Shown: one piece after another, positions 1 through 6,743 of the stretch
Layout: each line of letters begins with the position of its first letter
Numbering within the stretch: the stretch's first letter is position 1
Assembly: GCA_021806765.1 (NCBI GenBank)
Contig: JAJZQR010000168.1
Span: 1 to 11,368 of the forward strand
Source: Chloroflexota bacterium
GTDB taxonomy: Bacteria; Chloroflexota; UBA6077
Reading direction: 5' to 3'
Length of the DNA stretch: 11,368 nucleotides
Notes under the pieces: model-generated
Databases searched by the model: none
What the model was told of the DNA's origin: nothing
What the model saw: the letters and a program-made list of their open reading frames with translations, nothing else
Program-made: the position numbers and the translations under genes

Positions 1-1
1 G

Positions 2-52
2 GAGGCAGTCGCGGCCGAACTCAGGGGCTACTCGGAGCCCGGTGAACCGTGA
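2..52 (+). CDS. possible C-terminal end of a truncated plus-strand gene
   Basis: Reading from base 2 gives EAVAAELRGYSEPGEP followed by TGA at 50-52. This looks like an ordinary hydrophilic protein tail, and the gene would enter from the left edge. It would be convergent with the glycosyltransferase gene, with the hairpin pair at 71-127 in between. Only 16 codons are visible, no family can be recognised, and another frame through this edge is also open for longer, so the call is weak. Confidence 0.3.
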   Translation, partial: EAVAAELRGYSEPGEP

Positions 53-70
53 GGTCGAAGCACGGCTTAG

Positions 71-97
71 AAGGACGGGTTGGGGCAACCCGCCCTT
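71..97. repeat. hairpin 1 of a tandem pair (12-position stem, 3-base loop)
   Basis: Arms 71-82 and 86-97 are complementary except for one A/C mismatch (75/93) and enclose a GGG loop. No T-run follows on either strand, so a classical rho-independent terminator is unlikely. It more likely represents a dispersed palindromic repeat or a rho-assisted or RNA-stabilising 3' structure between two convergent genes. Confidence 0.7.
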
Positions 98-102
98 CCC
101 CA

Positions 103-127
103 CGGCGGTGTTGAGACAACCCCGCCG
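103..127. repeat. hairpin 2 of a tandem pair (11-position stem, 3-base loop)
   Basis: Arms 103-113 and 117-127 are complementary except for one T/C mismatch (109/121), with an AGA loop. Its core GTTGAGACAACCC closely resembles GTTGGGGCAACCC of the neighbouring hairpin, so the two look like diverged copies of one element. It lies about 45 bases beyond the glycosyltransferase stop codon. No T-run follows on either strand. Confidence 0.7.
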
Positions 128-169
128 ACTAGAATCGGAATGAGGGAGGCGCACCCTGTCTCGAGCGGC

Positions 170-1894
170 TTATGTCGAGCTATGAGGAGGATTGACCTCG
201 ATGACGTAGAGCAGGGGTACGCCCCTGCGCCTCACCACGTGCAGCAGCTTGCCCTGTTTCTCCTTGTGCTGGTTCCACCTGGTGGTGGACATGTAGATGT
301 TGGGGCGGTCCCACGCCTGCACGGGATGGAATCTGTGCCGCAGATCCCGGTTCGACTCCAGGTAATAGGCGGTCAGGAAGTTGTTGGAGGGGTTGGCCAC
401 CCGCACCTGCGCCCCCGTCCCGGGATGGTAGTTCTGTATCAGCCAGCGAACCCCTTCTCTATAGGAAGCACCGTAGTAGTCCGTCTCGAAGCGGGAGCTG
501 GCGGACTCGAGCCCTCCGGCGACCAGCCGATTGAAGTACACGTACTGGTAGGGGTGCAGGTCAGCCATATCGTAGACCGTGACACCCACCGAGACCAGCA
601 CTACCCCGACTACGGCCAGACGCGGGGCCAGCCGCACCCTGGAACCGAGAAACGACGAGAAGGAGGCGCCGGCCAGCGCCGCCATGGGGGGCAACACGAA
701 GAGGAACTGCCGAAGGCCGTCGTAGATGGTCGAGTGCAGGACTACCTGCGCCACGATGGGTACGCACACGGCCACCACGAGCAGGCCGATTCTGAGCAGC
801 GCGTCGACGTGACCAACCGACCCGGACGCCGAGCGGGGGAGTCCGGAGGGGGCTGCAAGCGCCTTGCCGGGTCGCAGCTGCCCCCAGAGTCCAGTCTCCT
901 TCACCCGGCTCGACAGCCCGCGTGCGTGGCGCCGGAGGAAACCGACGGCGAGGACGCAGCCTATCAGCAGGGCGACGAAGTAGAACTCGGGTAGCGAGAT
1001 GGCAAACCAGGTGGGAAGGTAGGAAGGCGGTAGCTTGCTGGCCTTGACGAAGTGGCCGTCGAAGAAAACCGTCAGCGGCCAGTCGTAATGGGTCGTCTGT
1101 TGCAGAGCCTGCAGGGGATGGAGTATGGGAGAGACCAGCGCCCAGGGCCAGAAAGCCACCATGGTCACCCAGGCGACCACTACCACGGCCAGGAACCGAA
1201 GCCCCGCATCCCTGCCGAGACGGAGAAGGCTGCGGCGGTCGGGTATCGACCCGGTCCAGTACCGGCCGAGGAGCCAACCGCCCCACGCCAACCCCACGTA
1301 CCCCAGAAGCACTATTCCGGCCACCCGCACCGCCATGGACAGACCGATGGCGACTCCAAGCTGCAGGATCAGGCTCCTGGGCACGCGGGGCAGCGCCTTG
1401 AAGCACCTCAGCATGCAGAAGAGGGAGAGGGCGAAGAGAGCCGCGAAGGGGGTATCCTTCGCATTGCTGAACATGTAGAAGTAGTAGTTGGGCATGAGGG
1501 CCAGGAAGAGAAGGCTGAAGAAGCCGCCCCTGGCTCCGGCGATCTGGCATCCTATCCCGTAGGTGGCCAGCAGGCCCAGCAGCCCGAACACCAGGCTCAC
1601 TATGTGGCGGGTCTCGTAGACTCCGTAGGGGGAGAAGCCGGTCGCCAGCTGCGCGACGATGTCGAAGAAGCCGCCGTAGTAGAAGAGCCCCCACTTGCTC
1701 AGGGCTTCCTGGTTGGCGCCCAGGGAGCTGTACCAGTTAAGCAGCACCACGCCGTACTCTTTGTAGTACTCCTCGTCCCAGGTGATGCCGAAGTCATCCC
1801 AGGTGGCGACGGCGACGGCAACCACACCCGCCAGCCAGACGAGGGACATGATTCGCCACTGCTTTTGGCTCAACGTATGCACGCGAGTCACCAC
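170..1894 (-). CDS. GT-C fold membrane glycosyltransferase, family 39/ArnT-like
   Basis: This is a 574-residue polytopic inner-membrane protein, probably transferring a sugar from a polyprenyl-phosphate donor to a protein or lipid acceptor on the outer face of the membrane. Hydrophobic segments lie near residues 15-31, 95-120, 122-140, 147-162, 176-208, 233-256, 302-320, 368-386, 396-416 and 424-441. The first outer loop after the first helix carries an acidic ITWDEEYY motif (D40, E41), as expected for the metal/acceptor site of GT-C enzymes. SNAKDTP at 143-149 and the extracytoplasmic tail motif LHPYQYVYFNRL (446-457) also fit family-39-like proteins. The start is GTG: the frame is open upstream to TAG at 1960-1958 but has no earlier start codon. 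No Shine-Dalgarno sequence is visible. A start at ATG codon 16, just before the first helix, is possible. It ends in TAA. It is separated from hsdR by 446 bases with its own candidate promoter, so it is probably not part of the R-M operon. The substrate cannot be deduced. Confidence 0.85.
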   Translation of the reverse strand: MVTRVHTLSQKQWRIMSLVWLAGVVAVAVATWDDFGITWDEEYYKEYGVVLLNWYSSLGANQEALSKWGLFYYGGFFDIVAQLATGFSPYGVYETRHIVSLVFGLLGLLATYGIGCQIAGARGGFFSLLFLALMPNYYFYMFSNAKDTPFAALFALSLFCMLRCFKALPRVPRSLILQLGVAIGLSMAVRVAGIVLLGYVGLAWGGWLLGRYWTGSIPDRRSLLRLGRDAGLRFLAVVVVAWVTMVAFWPWALVSPILHPLQALQQTTHYDWPLTVFFDGHFVKASKLPPSYLPTWFAISLPEFYFVALLIGCVLAVGFLRRHARGLSSRVKETGLWGQLRPGKALAAPSGLPRSASGSVGHVDALLRIGLLVVAVCVPIVAQVVLHSTIYDGLRQFLFVLPPMAALAGASFSSFLGSRVRLAPRLAVVGVVLVSVGVTVYDMADLHPYQYVYFNRLVAGGLESASSRFETDYYGASYREGVRWLIQNYHPGTGAQVRVANPSNNFLTAYYLESNRDLRHRFHPVQAWDRPNIYMSTTRWNQHKEKQGKLLHVVRRRGVPLLYVIEVNPPHSST

Positions 1895-2007
1895 GATAGA
1901 ATGAGAGCTATCAGGAGAGACCGGCTTCGAGGATGTACCGGTACGGGCGATGCAGTCCTATATCGGCAGGAAGGGGAGAGTGGCTAAGACCATGCCAGCA
2001 ATGGGGA

Positions 2008-2040
2008 GACAGAGGGCTCTGTCACCGCCCGCGCTGGCGG
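2008..2040 (-). other. two back-to-back hairpins in the putative leader of the glycosyltransferase gene
   Basis: GACAGAG (2008-2014) and CTCTGTC (2017-2023) form a perfect 7-base inverted repeat with a 2-base centre. Directly beside it, CCGCC (2025-2029) and GGCGG (2036-2040) form a second, shorter one. Both lie between the candidate -10 box and the GTG start, so they would be in the 5' leader RNA. They match no riboswitch class I recognise; the function is unknown. Confidence 0.4.
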
Positions 2041-2089
2041 CTCGCTCCAGACCTCAGTCGCTTGCCTTACCGAAACCAGAACCACCATG

Positions 2090-2118
2090 ATTATACGACA
2101 CAATCAGCCTCGTTGCTA
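2090..2118 (-). promoter_or_regulatory. candidate sigma-70-type promoter for the glycosyltransferase gene
   Basis: On the minus strand, 2095-2090 reads TATAAT, a perfect -10 consensus in otherwise GC-rich DNA. Seventeen bases upstream, 2118-2113 reads TAGCAA, which matches TTGACA at only 3 of 6 positions, so the -35 is weak. Transcription would start near 2083 and give a leader of roughly 185-190 bases before the GTG. The location between two separate minus-strand units supports it, but the evidence is one hexamer. Confidence 0.4.
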
Positions 2119-2190
2119 GTGTGCCCGAGGGGAATGCAGACGATCCTCCTGCCTCCATTCGTGTGGGCAGAGGGGTGGTCTTGATCCGTA

Positions 2191-2314
2191 GGGCAGTGGC
2201 TTGTCCCCTGCCGCCCGAACGATAGCCTCGACATCGTAGGGTGGGGGGCCCTGTACCCCACCGCTCGTGTGGCGATAGGCAGGGCCGTGCGGCAGGGCAG
2301 AGCGCCCTGCCCTA
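2191..2314. repeat. cluster of GC-rich inverted repeats, two preceded by GTAGGG, downstream of hsdR
   Basis: Three palindromic units sit side by side. The first has arms 2192-2196 and 2208-2212 (5 bases, weak). The second is GGTGGGG at 2240-2246 with CCCCACC at 2256-2262 and a 9-base loop. The third is GGCAGGGC at 2291-2298 with GCCCTGCC at 2304-2311 and a 5-base loop. GTAGGG occurs at the left edge of the first two, and its complement CCCTAC occurs at the right edge of the third. The third begins 30 bases past the hsdR stop and could protect or help end that transcript, but no T-run follows it. The composition suggests dispersed palindromic repeats. Apart from these units, the leader hairpins and the promoter candidate, I see no gene in 1895-2340. 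Confidence 0.6.
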
Positions 2315-2340
2315 CGCATAGGTACCACCGCAGCGGTGTA

Positions 2341-5325
2341 TCAGTAATACTGCTTGATGTAGGCGTACGCCTTGTCGAACAGCTCCTGGTCGGTGTGCAG
2401 CTGGTACTTGAGGAGGGTGCGGCGCAGTTCCTTCTGCACCAGGCGCTCGCCCTGACTGGTATGCTGCCAGTCTGGGAAGCGGACCTTCTTCACGATGTCG
2501 TCGATGTCGGCGACGATGCGCTCGACGATGATGTGCGTGTTCTTGCTCTTGGCACCGTTGAACAGCTCCGTCAAGGCCTCCTTCGCCCTGTCGCGCTCCT
2601 CGACCGGATCCGTCTGCCTCTCGGCTTCGAGGACATCTCTCGCCAGCTCCAGGATCTCCTTCAGGAACTGCAGGCTCGTGATGAACCCCTGTTCGTGACG
2701 CTCCCTGATCCTCTCGAGACGCTCTCCCAGCGCCACGAACAGCGGGTTCCCGAGGTGCCTTCGCAGCCGGGCGATGAGATGGATCTCGATTTCCCTACCC
2801 TTCCTACCGGCGTCGGCCTCGTTGATGACCTTCTCCAGCAGTTCGGAATCCAGCACCAGCGTTTCGAGGTCGTCGCGCACGGCTTCGACGTGGACGTTCT
2901 GGTTGATCAGCTCCACCGTCTTTGCACCGAGGGCGTGCCACAGCAGCCTGCCATTCCCGCTCGGTGGCTTCACCGACTCGTACACCATCGTCAGCCAGCG
3001 GTAGTCCTTCTCGTAAGGGCTGAGGCATGTGTCCGGGGAAAGCGCCTCCCAGATGGTGCCGAGGACGATGTAGTTGGCGGCGAACTGGTCCCGCACCTCG
3101 TTGTTGGGGAGGCGCTGCTGCGCTTCCATCAAGCCCTCGTAACCGCTCACGCTCCGGTCCACGGCGGGGAAGAAGGCGAGGCACTTCTGCACCTGCACCG
3201 GCAGGGCTTTCCGCAACTCGTCGATGTTGGAAACGACCTGCTGGACGGCTTTCTCGTCGAAGTCCAGGGCCCTGGCCACATCGTCGAAGATACCGATGTA
3301 GTCCACGATCAGGCCGTGGGTCTTCTCCTGACCGAAGGTCCGGTTGGTCCGGCAGATCGCCTGCAGCAGGTTGTGATCCTTCATCGGCTTGTCCAGATAC
3401 ATCACCTGCAGGATGGGCGCATCGAAGCCGGTCAGCAGCTTGCTGGTGACGATGACGAACTGGAGGGGATCCGCCGGGTCGCGGAAACGGTCGAGCAGCT
3501 TCTCTTCGGCGTCCTTGTCGCGGATGTGCTCTCTCCACTCGGACGGGGTGTCCGGGCCCCCGCTCATCACGATCGCGCTGGCCTCAGGGCCGATCAGCTC
3601 GTCCATCACCGCCTTGTACAGCACGCAGCACGCGCGGTCGAAGACCACCACCTGCGCCTTGAACCCATTCGGCTCCACCTTGGTCTGATAATGGTGGACG
3701 ATATGGTTCACGACAGCGCGGATGCGCTCCGGGTTCTTCACCAGCACGGCCATCTTGGCGGCGCGCTTCGCGAGGTCGTCTCGGTCCTGCTCGCTCAGGT
3801 CGCCGGTGATCTCCTTGTAGGCTTCGTCGATGGCGGCCTTGTCGATTTTCAGTTTGACTTGAGGCGCCTCGAAGTGCAGCGGGAGAGTCGCCTTATCGCG
3901 GATGGAGTCCTGGAACGAGTAGCGGCTCATGTAGCCCTTCTCGTCCTCGTCGGCGCCAAAGGCCCAGTAGGTGTTGCGGTCGGAACGGTTGATGGGCGTG
4001 CCGGTGAGGCCGAAGAGGAAGGCGTTCGGCAGCGCCTCCCGCATCTTGCGGCCGAGGTCGCCCTCCTGCGTGCGGTGCGCCTCGTCCACCATCACGATGA
4101 TGTTCGAACGCTCGTTCAGCCTGCCGCCGGCCTCGCCGAACTTGTGAATCGTGGTGATCAGCACCTTGCGCACGTCCTGGGCGAGCAGCGTCTCCAGTTC
4201 CTGGCGAGTGGCGACGCCGACCATGTTCGGCACGTCGGCCGCGTTGAAGGTGGCGGTGATCTGCGTGTCGAGGTCGATCCGGTCCACCACGATGATCACC
4301 GTGGGGTTGCCCAGCTTCGGGTGCATCCGCAGCTTCTGCGCGGCGAAGACCATGAGGAGCGACTTCCCGCTGCCCTGGAAGTGCCAGATCAGCCCCTTCT
4401 TCGGGTAGCCCTTCACCACGCGGTTCACGATCTGGTTGGTGGTGAAGTACTGCTGGTAGCGGCAGATGATCTTGATGCGCCGGTGCTTCTTGTCCGTGGC
4501 GAAGAGGGTGAAGTTCTGCAGGATGTCCAGCACCACCTCGGGCCGAAGCATGCTCTCGACGGTGGCCCTCACCTGGTGAAGCTGGCCTTCGGCCTGGTTC
4601 TCCTCGTCGCGCCACGGTCCCCACGTCTCGACGGGCATGCGGATCGAGCCGTAGCGAAACAGGCGGCCCTCGGTGGCGAAGGAGAAGACGTTCGGCACGA
4701 ACATGGCCGGCGCCTGCTTCTCGTAGATCTCGTTGATCTGGTAGGCGCCGTCGAACCAGGTGACCGCGCTGCGCGTGGGCGTCTTCGCCTCCCCGATGAC
4801 CAGCGGCAGGCCGTTGACGAGGAAGACGACGTCGAATCGCTTCTCCACCGAGCCGGTCTGGTAGGTCCACTGATTGGTTACAGTCAAGCGGTTGTTGGCC
4901 GGGTTGGAGGAGTCCACCAGCCGCACGGTGACGTGCTCACCGTGAGGACCGAAGGGCATCGTCTTCTCGCCCCGCAGCCAGGCCATGAAGTTCTCGTTGG
5001 CCCGCACCAGGCCGTCGGCCTGTACGGAGAGGATGCAGGCCCGCAGGTTGTAGATGACCTCGTCGGCGCGGTCGGGCTGGGCGGCGATCTCCGGGTTGAG
5101 CCGGACGAGCGCCTCCCGCACCCACGGCTCCACCATCACGTCGCCAACTTGGCGAGCAAGTTGGGCAGCGGGCAGGTAATCCCAGTGAGCTGGCCGCAGC
5201 TCCCTGCCGAGGGACTCACCGAAGCCGGGCGAGACCTCGCGAAGGGACAACGCCCCCCTGCCGCCGTGCTGAGTGACGGCATCGAGGATCATCTGTTCGA
5301 TGGTATTCGATTCGGTGAAGCTCAT
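2341..5325 (-). CDS. hsdR: type I restriction enzyme R subunit (nuclease/translocase)
   Basis: At 994 residues this is a normal-length HsdR, which uses ATP to pull DNA and cleaves it far from an unmethylated recognition site when bound to the M and S subunits. The N-terminal PD-(D/E)XK nuclease is visible as D165 (RFDVVF) followed by E179 and K181 (GEAK). The superfamily 2 motor shows Walker A FQGSGKS (316-322), the DEAH box (414-417), TGTP (441-444), LLTGFDAP (630-637) and the arginine-finger motif QAICRTNR (655-662). The C-terminal 300 residues are helical and charged, as expected for the region that docks on the methylase. All key residues are present, so it should be active. The ATG overlaps the hsdS stop as ATGA and is preceded by GGAGGT at 5334-5329, slightly close to the start. 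It ends in TGA. It is the last gene of the operon. Confidence 0.96.
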   Translation of the reverse strand: MSFTESNTIEQMILDAVTQHGGRGALSLREVSPGFGESLGRELRPAHWDYLPAAQLARQVGDVMVEPWVREALVRLNPEIAAQPDRADEVIYNLRACILSVQADGLVRANENFMAWLRGEKTMPFGPHGEHVTVRLVDSSNPANNRLTVTNQWTYQTGSVEKRFDVVFLVNGLPLVIGEAKTPTRSAVTWFDGAYQINEIYEKQAPAMFVPNVFSFATEGRLFRYGSIRMPVETWGPWRDEENQAEGQLHQVRATVESMLRPEVVLDILQNFTLFATDKKHRRIKIICRYQQYFTTNQIVNRVVKGYPKKGLIWHFQGSGKSLLMVFAAQKLRMHPKLGNPTVIIVVDRIDLDTQITATFNAADVPNMVGVATRQELETLLAQDVRKVLITTIHKFGEAGGRLNERSNIIVMVDEAHRTQEGDLGRKMREALPNAFLFGLTGTPINRSDRNTYWAFGADEDEKGYMSRYSFQDSIRDKATLPLHFEAPQVKLKIDKAAIDEAYKEITGDLSEQDRDDLAKRAAKMAVLVKNPERIRAVVNHIVHHYQTKVEPNGFKAQVVVFDRACCVLYKAVMDELIGPEASAIVMSGGPDTPSEWREHIRDKDAEEKLLDRFRDPADPLQFVIVTSKLLTGFDAPILQVMYLDKPMKDHNLLQAICRTNRTFGQEKTHGLIVDYIGIFDDVARALDFDEKAVQQVVSNIDELRKALPVQVQKCLAFFPAVDRSVSGYEGLMEAQQRLPNNEVRDQFAANYIVLGTIWEALSPDTCLSPYEKDYRWLTMVYESVKPPSGNGRLLWHALGAKTVELINQNVHVEAVRDDLETLVLDSELLEKVINEADAGRKGREIEIHLIARLRRHLGNPLFVALGERLERIRERHEQGFITSLQFLKEILELARDVLEAERQTDPVEERDRAKEALTELFNGAKSKNTHIIVERIVADIDDIVKKVRFPDWQHTSQGERLVQKELRRTLLKYQLHTDQELFDKAYAYIKQYY

Positions 5326-6698
5326 GAGACCTCCGCCACAAGATGGTTCGCAAGAGAAACCAGTAGTTCGGAAGTCACACGTACGTTTCCGGTAAGAGTC
5401 TCCTCAACGCCGTTCATCGCAGCCAATGATGCAACTATCTCAGCCTGCCGTGTCTTTGGCGGAACCGGGACTTGAATCGCATTGAGAAGCCTCTCGTTAA
5501 TGCCTGGCATCGTTGTGCCTGATGCATGCCGGGCAATCCATGAACGTGTCTTTGGAGCGAGGAGGAAATGATATAGGTACTCGGGCTGCATGCCTGCATT
5601 TTGCAGCCGCAAACGAATGAGGTCTGAACCAACGATGAACCCTTCGTACTCGGGTGTCACGAGAACCGCCCGACCAACGTCGCCCTTTCGGCCAATAAGG
5701 ATGTCGCCTACCCTCATCTTGTAGCGGCTAAGGCGTTCGCACTCGGCATCGTCCAGGAATGGTCCATCATGGGTAACCAGCCGACGCTTAACCATATTGA
5801 CGGGATTGATGATTGGGGTGCCTGTCTTGGTGTAGCTCGAAGCCTGCAGGACAGTCCCAAAAGGGCCGGTTTGGATGTCGAGTTCTCCGGCCCGGCTCGC
5901 GTCGCCGAGTCTCCTCATAGGATACGATGCGTACGTCAGTCGCTCATCTGCGAAGGCATCATAGTATCTCTGAAAGTCAGCATGCGTTGCTTCCAGACGG
6001 GCCTTAGCTTCGTCCACCGCCCGCAGCATGTCAGCGATCCGCCGCTGCTGGTCGAGTGGTGGGAGATCAAACTCCTCCAACTTCAACGTCGTCCAGTTGA
6101 TGGTAGGAGACAGCGAGCCGACCGAGATCTCCACAGCACGGTTCATGAACTTGTCGCTCATCATCAGAAACGGCAGAAACTCTGGTAGCACTGCGTCCGG
6201 CTGGGCACGCACGACCATCGCGTGGGCCGAGCAGATCCCGTCCATCTCTGCCACGGCCAGTTTGCGCTGGTAGGCGCGTCGACGACCAAAGATGATGTCG
6301 CCTTTGCGGAAGCGAAGCTTCGTGCCAATGACATCGCTGCCCTTTCCCCAGCGCCGGATGTGCAGGCTGCCGGGGTCAAGATGCTCCAGCCCCACGTAGA
6401 TTTCCTCCGCCGCATCTGCCGGTTCGACACGCTCGTTGACGCTCTCCGCGAACGCACCAAACTTCAGCCGCCTCCATCCCCTGCGGTCGAAGAGAGGGAC
6501 ACTGACCCAATCGGGATTCGGGCGGAAGACGGCCCCCAGCCGGTCGATTTCGGATGCCAATTGGACGGTGGTCAGTGGATTCTCCTCTCTCACCGGTGGC
6601 TTGTCGGCCGATTCAGGTCTTGGGAATCCTGGCAGAGCTATCGGACGATTTCGCAGGAACGTCGGACGATTCTCGGATGATTTCCCAGCCCATGTCAT
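5322..6698 (-). CDS. hsdS: type I R-M specificity subunit; start uncertain (ATG 6698 or CTG 6575)
   Basis: HsdS dictates the bipartite DNA target for both modification and restriction. In the 458-residue reading, the first target-recognition domain spans about residues 75-215, with YVGLEHLD and GDIIFGRRRAYQRK (133-146). It is followed by the conserved helix LDQQRRIADMLRAVDEA (215-231). The second domain spans about 260-412, with IQTGPFG (275-281) and VGDILIGRKGDVGRA (330-344), and ends in a second, related helix beginning PPKTRQAEIVASL. This twofold layout is typical. The first 41 residues (rich in P, R and S) do not look like HsdS. The ATG at 6698 has no clear Shine-Dalgarno but overlaps the previous stop as ATGA. 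An in-frame CTG at codon 42 follows AGAGAGGAG at ideal spacing and would give 417 residues. Sampled lines are 50-55% GC, below the sampled hsdM and hsdR lines, consistent with exchange of recognition domains. Confidence 0.93.
   Translation of the reverse strand: MTWAGKSSENRPTFLRNRPIALPGFPRPESADKPPVREENPLTTVQLASEIDRLGAVFRPNPDWVSVPLFDRRGWRRLKFGAFAESVNERVEPADAAEEIYVGLEHLDPGSLHIRRWGKGSDVIGTKLRFRKGDIIFGRRRAYQRKLAVAEMDGICSAHAMVVRAQPDAVLPEFLPFLMMSDKFMNRAVEISVGSLSPTINWTTLKLEEFDLPPLDQQRRIADMLRAVDEAKARLEATHADFQRYYDAFADERLTYASYPMRRLGDASRAGELDIQTGPFGTVLQASSYTKTGTPIINPVNMVKRRLVTHDGPFLDDAECERLSRYKMRVGDILIGRKGDVGRAVLVTPEYEGFIVGSDLIRLRLQNAGMQPEYLYHFLLAPKTRSWIARHASGTTMPGINERLLNAIQVPVPPKTRQAEIVASLAAMNGVEETLTGNVRVTSELLVSLANHLVAEVS
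6581..6590 (-). promoter_or_regulatory. strong Shine-Dalgarno inside the longest hsdS frame
   Basis: Minus strand 6590-6581 reads AGAGAGGAGA. Its AGGAG is separated by six bases from an in-frame CTG at 6575-6573, after which the protein reads TTVQLASEIDRLG and soon becomes recognisable HsdS. No ATG or TTG lies at suitable spacing; a GTG at 6593-6591 lies before the site. This is better placed than anything in front of the upstream ATG at 6698. Confidence 0.5.
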
Positions 6699-6743
6699 TC
6701 CGAAGGGCTGGGTTTACGATTAGCCCCAGGGACCTTACGATTA
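6641..6743 (-). repeat. degenerate short repeat across the fusion-gene/hsdS junction
   Basis: On the plus strand the related decamers CTTACGATTA (6734), TTTACGATTA (6713), TCGGATGATT (6673), TCGGACGATT (6662) and TCGGACGATT (6641) recur. Two of the intervals are exactly 21 bases (6713 to 6734 and 6641 to 6662). In the upstream gene's frame the first two copies encode NRKVPGA-NRKPSPS, a seven-residue period. The later copies lie after that gene's stop codon. Confidence 0.55.

Noticed and set aside
80..1987. Plus-strand open frames of 304 and 311 codons opposite the glycosyltransferase gene
   Set aside because: They are shadow frames with no ribosome site and low-complexity composition, whereas the minus-strand frame gives a clear membrane enzyme.
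1933..2184. Plus-strand 83-codon open frame in the same gap
   Set aside because: No Shine-Dalgarno, odd composition, and it overlaps the leader hairpins and the promoter candidate on the other strand.
2291..2311. Rho-independent terminator for hsdR
   Set aside because: The stem is strong (8 base pairs, 5-base loop), but the bases after it on the minus strand are GC-rich with no T-run, so I kept it as a repeat only.
2116..2328. Minus-strand 70-codon open frame between hsdR and the glycosyltransferase gene
   Set aside because: It runs through the palindromic repeat cluster and its peptide is just translated repeat; no ribosome site or family resemblance.
2269..5475. Very long plus-strand open frame (1068 codons) antisense to hsdR
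   Set aside because: It lies entirely opposite a gene with all expected HsdR motifs. Its translation is a repetitive mix of L, V, H, R, D and G without recognisable domains, as expected from complementary high-GC codon use.
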